From assembly GCA_947626405.1 (NCBI GenBank), contig CANQSE010000059.1, forward strand, positions 1 through 9,543: 9,543 nt of DNA. Reading direction: 5' to 3'. The DNA comes from an uncultured Acetatifactor sp. (lineage in GTDB: Bacteria; Bacillota; Clostridia; Lachnospirales; Lachnospiraceae). Below the pieces are notes generated by a model. It saw nothing but the letters and a program-made list of their open reading frames with translations. It had not been told where the DNA came from and searched no databases. Both the position numbers and the translations under genes were made by a program. Shown piece after piece: positions 6,217 through 9,543 of this stretch (position 1 is its first letter; every line of letters begins with the position of its first letter).

Positions 6217-7248
6217 ATGGCAAAAGTTATTACCATGGGGGAGATAATGCTGAGACTGTCTACCCCGAATTATGAAAAATTTATCCAGGCTGACGAGTTT
6301 GACGTCTGTTACGCCGGAGGTGAGGCCAATGTGGCGGTCTCGCTTGCAAATTATGGTCATGAGACGGAGTTTGTGACGGCTGTGCCCGACAATGAGATCG
6401 GGGAATGTGCCGTTGCTGCGCTTCGCAAGTATAATGTGGGAACGAAATACATTGCAAGGTGCGGCGAGAGGCTGGGAATCTATTTTCTGGAAAGCGGTTC
6501 GTCGATGAGACCCTCCAAGGTTATATACGACAGAGCTCATTCCTCCATTTCTACGGCCACGGAGAAAGACTTTGATTTTGACGCTGTCTTTAAGGGCGCC
6601 GACTGGTTCCATTTTACAGGCATCACTCCCGCTGTATCGGATGCGGCTGCCGAGCTGACCGAGAAGGCGCTGCAGGCGGCAAAAAGACACGGCGTAAAGG
6701 TGTCGGTGGATCTTAACTTCAGAAAGAAGCTCTGGTCCCCTGAAAAGGCGCAAAAGGTAATGAAAAATCTGATGCAGTATGTGGACGTATGTATCGGAAA
6801 TGAGGAGGACGCCGAGCTTGTGCTTGGATACAGACCGGGCGATACAAATGTGACAAGCGGGGATCTGAAGCTTGATGGTTATCGCTCCATTTTTGAGCAG
6901 ATGACAGCGGACTATAACTTTGAATACTGCGTATCTTCGCTGCGTGTCAGCCATTCCGCATCCGACAATGGCTGGTCAGCCTGCATGTACTCCAGAGACT
7001 CAAAGGAATTTTACCATTCCAGAGAGTACAGGATCCACCCCATTGTGGATCGTGTGGGCGGAGGAGACTCCTTTGCGGCCGGAGTGATATGCGGTCTGCT
7101 TGATGGCAGGGATTTCAGGTCAGCGCTCGAGTTTGCGGTCGCTGCTTCCGCGCTTAAGCATACGATCCCGGGAGACTTTAACCTCGTTTCCAGAAAAGAA
7201 GTGGAGACGCTTGCAGGCGGCGACGCCTCCGGAAGGGTTCAGAGATAA
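6217..7248 (+). CDS. kdgK: 2-keto-3-deoxygluconate kinase (PfkB-family sugar kinase)
   Basis: Phosphorylates 2-keto-3-deoxygluconate with ATP to give KDPG, the substrate of the aldolase encoded just upstream; together they finish hexuronate breakdown. The 343-residue cytoplasmic protein is ribokinase-like. The N-terminal signature AGGEANVAVSLANYG spans 33-47, and the C-terminal signature DRVGGGDSFAAG (278-289) holds the anion hole and catalytic base D284. Residues 165-169 (DLNFR) match the DxNxR motif of KDG kinases. The ATG at 6217 has AAGGAGAG (6201-6208) eight bases away. No promoter or terminator is visible between it and eda, only a 5-bp hairpin at 6167-6181. Other PfkB sugar substrates are possible by sequence alone, but the eda context makes KDG much the best call. 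No terminator follows the stop before the tRNA promoter. Confidence 0.92.
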   Translation: MAKVITMGEIMLRLSTPNYEKFIQADEFDVCYAGGEANVAVSLANYGHETEFVTAVPDNEIGECAVAALRKYNVGTKYIARCGERLGIYFLESGSSMRPSKVIYDRAHSSISTATEKDFDFDAVFKGADWFHFTGITPAVSDAAAELTEKALQAAKRHGVKVSVDLNFRKKLWSPEKAQKVMKNLMQYVDVCIGNEEDAELVLGYRPGDTNVTSGDLKLDGYRSIFEQMTADYNFEYCVSSLRVSHSASDNGWSACMYSRDSKEFYHSREYRIHPIVDRVGGGDSFAAGVICGLLDGRDFRSALEFAVAASALKHTIPGDFNLVSRKEVETLAGGDASGRVQR

Positions 7249-7261
7249 AAGAAAAAAGTGT

Positions 7262-7290
7262 TTGACATTTTCGCTGCGGAGTGGTATCAT
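7262..7290 (+). promoter_or_regulatory. Strong promoter of tRNA-Leu
   Basis: TTGACA (7262-7267), 17-nt spacer, TATCAT (7285-7290), with an extended -10 TGG immediately before it. The start site near 7297 lies about 30 nt before the mature tRNA 5' end at 7327. This is close to consensus, as expected for a stable RNA gene. Confidence 0.88.
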
Positions 7291-7326
7291 TACTTTTGCG
7301 TGATGCGAATAGCCTGTAAGGGCTGA

Positions 7327-7410
7327 GCGGAAGTGTCGGAACTGGCAGACGAGCAAGACTAAGGATCTTGTGATAGCAATATCGTGTGGGTTCAAGTCCC
7401 ATCTTCCGCA
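7327..7410 (+). tRNA. tRNA-Leu (anticodon AAG)
   Basis: An 84-nt class II tRNA. The acceptor stem GCGGAAG (7327-7333) pairs with CTTCCGC (7403-7409), and the discriminator is A7410. The anticodon stem is CAAGA (7354-7358) with TCTTG (7366-7370), and the 7-nt loop places AAG at 7361-7363, reading Leu CUN codons. The long variable arm GATA-GCAA-TATC (7372-7383) is typical of Leu. The T arm is 7386-7402 with loop TTCAAGT. CCA is not encoded, so it must be added after processing. The unmodified A at the wobble position is noteworthy: in most bacteria only tRNA-Arg(ACG) has A34, though some Firmicutes also carry A34 in tRNA-Leu. The 3' end is part of a repeated sequence seen twice more downstream. 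Confidence 0.96.
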
Positions 7411-7411
7411 T
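7398..7411 (+). repeat. tRNA-Leu 3'-end repeat, copy A (in the functional tRNA)
   Basis: CCCATCTTCCGCAT covers the T-stem and acceptor 3' strands and the first base after the tRNA. The same 14 nt occur at 7554-7567 and 8179-8192. After copy A, as after the last copy, the sequence continues into a long AAAAA...TTTTT terminator with a TAAGCCG core. Confidence 0.9.
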
Positions 7412-7460
7412 AAAAAGTAAAAAGGTTAAGCCGAACGGCTTAGCCTTTTTACTTTTTATG
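7409..7460 (+). terminator. Bidirectional terminator behind tRNA-Leu
   Basis: A 25-bp stem (7409-7433 with 7436-7460) broken only by one G-T wobble, with a 2-nt AA turn in the strict reading. Its core is GGTTAAGCCG-AA-CGGCTTAGCC, flanked by AAAAAGTAAAAA and TTTTTACTTTTT. T runs follow the core on both strands, so it can stop tRNA transcription from the left and lipoprotein transcription from the right. Its outer right arm (from 7455) overlaps the left arm of the next hairpin. Confidence 0.88.
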
Positions 7461-7506
7461 GCGAGGAGTCCTTTCACCCAAGGGTTCAAGGTCTCCTCGC
7501 CATAAA
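7455..7506 (+). other. Strong hairpin downstream of tRNA-Leu, function unknown
   Basis: TTTATGGCGAGGAG (7455-7468) pairs perfectly over 14 bp with 7493-7506, enclosing 24 nt that can fold further: CCTT/AAGG at 7470-7473 and 7488-7491, and ACCC/GGGT at 7476-7479 and 7482-7485. There is no T run on either side of the core. The loop contains GGGTTCAAG (7482-7490), identical to the T-arm bases 7388-7396 of the tRNA, so a tRNA-derived origin is possible but unproven. Confidence 0.7.
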
Positions 7507-7513
7507 TGGCTCG

Positions 7514-7554
7514 TCGGTCGGCGCAGGACCGAGATCCGCCGGATCTCGTGCGCC
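7514..7554 (+). other. Second hairpin with an alternative fold
   Basis: The larger fold pairs GGCGCA (7520-7525) with TGCGCC (7549-7554) and CGAGATCC (7530-7537) with GGATCTCG (7541-7548), with a GGAC bulge on one side. A competing fold pairs TCGGTC (7514-7519) with GACCGA (7527-7532). The two cannot form together. The right half of the larger fold is the part repeated at 8161-8192. No gene fits on either strand between 7461 and 7608. Confidence 0.6.
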
Positions 7555-7567
7555 CCATCTTCCGCAT
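7536..7567 (+). repeat. 32-nt direct repeat, left copy (includes tRNA 3'-end copy B)
   Basis: Identical to 8161-8192 over 32 nt except one base (G7541 against A8166). It holds GATCTCGTGCGCC followed by the 14-nt tRNA 3'-end copy B (7554-7567). The two copies bracket the lipoprotein gene with its promoter, 625 nt apart start to start. After copy B there is no terminator hairpin. Confidence 0.85.
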
Positions 7568-7608
7568 TTACTGTGATATCCCCAAATAGGGAAAATTCTT
7601 TACATACT

Positions 7609-8043
7609 TTACAGCATGTCTTCGACAGTCTTCAGGAAGTCCTTCACGTCATTCAGCATGTCTTTCAAATCTTTCAGATCGTCTTTGTCAACGCCGGCAT
7701 CTTTTGCCGCATCGATAAAACTGTCCAGGGTATCGCACACGTCTTCCGTAATTTTCTGCAATTCCTCCAGATCGTCCTCGTCCATATCGTATAAAGTTTC
7801 ATCTTCATAATCCAAACAGAAGTCCAGATACTCCTCCAGAGCATCCTGGCAGGCCTCTCCTTCAGAGGTCTTGATATCCATATCAGGGAGGGCATCTTCC
7901 GCGTCCTCAAGATTCTTGTCGAGTACGTCGCAAAGCTCATCGACATCGTCAAGATAATCGTCCTTGGAAGAACCGCCGCATCCTGTGAGCATTGAAAAAG
8001 TGAGTGTCAGAACTGTTGCAGTTGCAAGTATTTGTTTTTTCAT
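7609..8043 (-). CDS. Very acidic, cysteine-containing putative lipoprotein, unknown function
   Basis: A 144-residue protein starting with a lipoprotein signal peptide: KK at 2-3, a hydrophobic core (5-18) and lipobox LTGC with lipidated C22. It should be anchored on the outer face of the membrane. By hand count the mature part has about 46 Asp/Glu among 122 residues, about 10 Lys and no Arg or His. Four further cysteines (C38, C65, C76, C103) could form two disulfides or bind metal. The region is predicted mostly helical, with repeating D-x-L/D-D-L patterns. ATG 8043 is chosen because AAAGGAG (complement of 8051-8057) is seven bases upstream; an upstream in-frame ATG at 8115 would destroy the signal peptide. 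It has its own promoter and lies within the repeat-bounded segment. I do not recognise a family; cation binding or surface interaction is a guess. Confidence 0.85.
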   Translation of the reverse strand: MKKQILATATVLTLTFSMLTGCGGSSKDDYLDDVDELCDVLDKNLEDAEDALPDMDIKTSEGEACQDALEEYLDFCLDYEDETLYDMDEDDLEELQKITEDVCDTLDSFIDAAKDAGVDKDDLKDLKDMLNDVKDFLKTVEDML

Positions 8044-8105
8044 CTTTTTTCTCCTTTGGTCAGTGTACTGTTTGAAATTGGAATGGCACTTGCCACATGA
8101 TGGGA

Positions 8106-8134
8106 AGTATATCATAAATTTTGGACTATTGCAA
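8106..8134 (-). promoter_or_regulatory. Promoter of the acidic lipoprotein gene
   Basis: On the minus strand: TTGCAA (8129-8134), 17-nt spacer, TATACT (complement of 8106-8111). The predicted start near 8099 gives a ~56-nt leader, which contains the palindrome CAGTGTACTG (8061-8070). Confidence 0.72.
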
Positions 8135-8160
8135 TGAATTTGTGAAACCGCCGTATCCTG

Positions 8161-8192
8161 CCGCCAGATCTCGTGCGCCCCATCTTCCGCAT
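8161..8192 (+). repeat. 32-nt direct repeat, right copy (includes tRNA 3'-end copy C)
   Basis: Partner of 7536-7567 (one mismatch). Its last 14 nt (8179-8192) repeat the tRNA-Leu 3' end. Unlike the left copy it continues into a terminator homologous to the one behind the tRNA, so the similarity to tRNA-Leu plus terminator extends over roughly 60 nt. It looks like a displaced tRNA 3' end, as left by insertion at a tRNA gene. Confidence 0.85.
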
Positions 8193-8240
8193 AAAAATGA
8201 AAAAGGCTAAGCCGAAAGCTTAGTCTTTTTCATTTTTGTG
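8190..8240 (+). terminator. Orphan terminator, second copy of the tRNA-Leu terminator
   Basis: A 20-bp stem with one G-T wobble (8193-8212 with 8218-8237), extendable to 23 bp (8190-8240), with a CGAAA loop. The core is AAAAAGGCTAAGC and AGCTTAGTCTTTTT. It lies between the minus-strand lipoprotein promoter and the plus-strand promoter at 8275, so no gene visible in the window ends at it. It could only stop read-through from the tRNA unit or insulate the two promoters. Confidence 0.85.
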
Positions 8241-8274
8241 AAGATATATCAAAAAAACAAAGAAAAACAAGTGC

Positions 8275-8302
8275 TTGAAAACACTGGTAAATTTGTTATA
8301 AT
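8275..8302 (+). promoter_or_regulatory. Promoter of the small coiled-coil gene
   Basis: TTGAAA (8275-8280), 16-nt spacer, TATAAT (8297-8302) preceded by TGT (extended -10). The start near 8309 gives a short leader of about 25 nt. Confidence 0.78.
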
Positions 8303-8332
8303 AAAAATATCGAAATCAAAAGGGGACAGAAT

Positions 8333-8575
8333 ATGGCATTATCAAACGAGGACAAAATTTTTATCTCTCAATTATTGGACGCAAAAATCAAGCCGGTACA
8401 GCTGCTGTTGGAAAATGACGTCTTACCGAGACTGCAGAATATAGAGTCCTGCTATACTTCCACCTATCGAAGATATGCTAACGGTATAGAACAACTGGAA
8501 GCCATGCAGATGGACATTGATGTCATGAAAAAAATATTGGAGGAACATAGCGAAAAGCTTCAGAAGATTTCCTAA
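8333..8575 (+). CDS. Small coiled-coil protein of a type common in Lachnospiraceae, function unknown
   Basis: An 80-residue soluble protein with no signal peptide, membrane segment or cysteine cluster (one Cys, C43). It begins MALSNEDKIFISQLLDAKI and is predicted almost entirely helical. Residues 18-41 and 50-80 show heptad-like spacing of Leu, Ile and Met, and the chain ends EEHSEKLQKIS, suggesting a dimeric or trimeric coiled coil. Similar short proteins with the MAL(S/T)NED opening and a VLPRLQNIE stretch occur widely in Clostridia by my recollection, without known function. ATG 8333 has AGGGG (8321-8325) seven bases upstream. It has its own promoter and a terminator that begins at the stop codon, so it is a self-contained, probably well-expressed unit. 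Confidence 0.82.
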   Translation: MALSNEDKIFISQLLDAKIKPVQLLLENDVLPRLQNIESCYTSTYRRYANGIEQLEAMQMDIDVMKKILEEHSEKLQKIS

Positions 8576-8610
8576 AAAAAGGTTAAGCCGAAAGGCTTAG
8601 CCTTTTTTTA
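8573..8610 (+). terminator. Bidirectional terminator after the coiled-coil gene
   Basis: Seven As and GGTTAAGCC (8581-8589), GAAA tetraloop (8590-8593), GGCTTAGCC (8594-8602) and seven Ts (8603-8609): a 16-bp stem with one G-T wobble. It starts at the stop codon TAA (8573-8575). The A and T runs make it work from both sides, so it can also end the convergent GGDEF gene. Its core is nearly identical to the terminators at 7409-7460 and 8190-8240. Confidence 0.92.
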
Positions 8611-8675
8611 AAGCGAAATTAAGGGTTGGTGTTTGTTATCCGGTAGCTGGTGCAGAGTATCAGAGCGATCGGATT

Positions 8676-9543
8676 TTACTGCTGGCTTTCCAGCAGTTGA
8701 TGATGCTGTTCCTTGACGATATACATAAACTGATCCGCAAGACGAAGCTGGCTCTCGAGGTCAATGCTGCCGTCGGGATCAATTCTTGCGTAACCGATGC
8801 TGATGGTCAGCTTGAAAGGAACCTGCATGCGTTTTACTTCAGATGCAAGCTTAAGTGTGATGGCATCCTTCATTTCTTCGAGATCCATGCCGTCTAAAAG
8901 CTTACCGCCGACAAAAAATTCGTCTCCGCCGAAACGGCATATGATCCAGTCCTTAGGTAACTGATCCTTTAAAACCGAAGCCACGGTGCGCAGTGCAATA
9001 TCGCCGCTTGCGTGCCCGAATTTGTCGTTTATCGTTTTCATTTTATCGATATCGGCTATCATAAGAGCGCCTGTACCGCCTGTCTTGTGCCATTCCATCA
9101 ACATGGGGTACGCAATCTTTTCACAGCCTGCACGGTTGTAAACCCCTGTGAGAACATCCGTCACGGAAAGCAGGGTAAGCTTTCTTGTAAGCGCGGCAAT
9201 GGTGACGTTACGGCGTACATGATCCATGCACTGGTTAAAATGACGCGTCCAGATATAGAGGTAGTTGTCTTCCACGATGTCAAGGTTTCTTTCCATCATG
9301 GCAAAGCCATAGCTTCTTTCTTCGCTGTATATGGGCACAAAGATGTAGATGCGTGGATCGCTTATCTCTGAAGAAGCGCTGAACATAGCTTCCTTGATTC
9401 CAAGCGTCCGCATGGGCATGGCGACACCGTCGCGGAGAGAGCAGACCACGTCTACATTTTTACAATAGCCTTCAATCATAAGGTTGTCGGTATTTTCGTC
9501 GATGCTGAAAAACTCAGGGTCAATACAGAACATGAAATTACCG
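8676..9543 (-). CDS. GGDEF-domain protein, likely diguanylate cyclase (5' end outside the window)
   Basis: Makes the second messenger cyclic di-GMP from two GTP. The frame is open to the right edge, and the Met at 9531-9533 has no ribosome site, so the true N-terminus lies beyond the window. Numbered from that Met (285 residues), about 1-95 look like the tail of a sensory or ligand-binding domain (DPRIYIFVPIYSEERSYGFA at 59-78). A helical linker follows at about 96-124. The GGDEF domain runs from TDVLTGVYNR (125-134) through ADIDKMKTINDKFGHASGD (160-178) to the intact active-site motif RFGGDEFF (200-207). The product-inhibition RxxD site is missing: the equivalent residues are PKDW (193-196). 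The layout resembles the LacI/periplasmic-binding-like GGDEF regulators frequent in Lachnospiraceae, which is inference. A 7-bp hairpin (8679-8696) lies at the 3' end of the coding region. Confidence 0.9.
   Translation of the reverse strand, partial: GNFMFCIDPEFFSIDENTDNLMIEGYCKNVDVVCSLRDGVAMPMRTLGIKEAMFSASSEISDPRIYIFVPIYSEERSYGFAMMERNLDIVEDNYLYIWTRHFNQCMDHVRRNVTIAALTRKLTLLSVTDVLTGVYNRAGCEKIAYPMLMEWHKTGGTGALMIADIDKMKTINDKFGHASGDIALRTVASVLKDQLPKDWIICRFGGDEFFVGGKLLDGMDLEEMKDAITLKLASEVKRMQVPFKLTISIGYARIDPDGSIDLESQLRLADQFMYIVKEQHHQLLESQQ

Noticed and set aside
5947..6954. A 335-codon open frame on the minus strand
   Set aside because: It is fully antisense to eda's end and kdgK, which have clear family motifs; its protein has no recognisable domain and no ribosome site was evident.
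7461..7506. GGCGAGGAG...CTCCTCGCC considered as a second tRNA
   Set aside because: It lacks a D arm and an anticodon arm; the span between the complementary arms is 24 nt, too short for any tRNA.
7178..7567. A 129-codon minus-strand frame across the tRNA and hairpins
   Set aside because: It reads through the antisense of tRNA-Leu (peptide MGLEPTRYCYHK) and the terminator. This is a familiar spurious frame next to class II tRNAs, with no credible start.
7573..7810. Two overlapping plus-strand frames of 64-73 codons
   Set aside because: They are low-complexity shadows (Ser- or Phe/Val-rich) of the Asp/Glu-rich lipoprotein gene.
7398..8192. Three spaced repeats considered as a CRISPR-like array
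   Set aside because: Only three copies, with spacers of very different size (about 140 and 610 nt) and a tRNA origin; no cas genes.

Overview
The window looks like chromosomal DNA of an anaerobic, low-to-mid GC Firmicute, most likely a gut Lachnospiraceae-type Clostridium. The grounds are strong AGGAGG-like ribosome sites, GTG and TTG starts, consensus sigma-A promoters, a GH27 glycosidase, a clostridial citrate synthase, an Eda/KdgK pair, a PBP/GAF-like GGDEF regulator and a small coiled-coil protein of a type common in that family. No phage, transposase or CRISPR gene is visible.

Left part (1-4250), all on the plus strand: the tail of an upstream reading frame runs into a GH27 alpha-galactosidase-like enzyme (78-1388), closed by a strong terminator. 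Two XRE-type regulators follow as a pair; the first has two HTH domains and an unusual inverted repeat over its start. Next comes citrate synthase, with its own promoter, a ~120-nt leader and a terminator.

Middle part (4329-7248): a class I amidotransferase-like hydrolase (peptidase C26/PuuD type) on the minus strand is divergent from an eda-kdgK pair. KdgK phosphorylates 2-keto-3-deoxygluconate and Eda cleaves the resulting KDPG to pyruvate and glyceraldehyde-3-phosphate, the last two steps of hexuronate/pectin breakdown. Eda here carries an extra C-terminal glyoxalase/VOC-like domain. With the GH27 enzyme, the window suggests plant-polysaccharide use.

Right part (7262-8610) is the least ordinary. 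A tRNA-Leu(AAG) with a near-consensus promoter is followed by a long bidirectional terminator, two further strong hairpins and a minus-strand gene for a very acidic, cysteine-containing lipoprotein. The last 14 nt of the tRNA region recur twice more (7554-7567 and 8179-8192), and the distal copy is still joined to a second copy of the tRNA terminator. That second terminator lies between two divergent promoters, where it has no obvious gene to terminate. This is the architecture expected of a small insertion at a tRNA 3' end. A coiled-coil protein with its own promoter and a third related terminator follows. The window ends with a minus-strand diguanylate cyclase-like gene that runs off the right edge.
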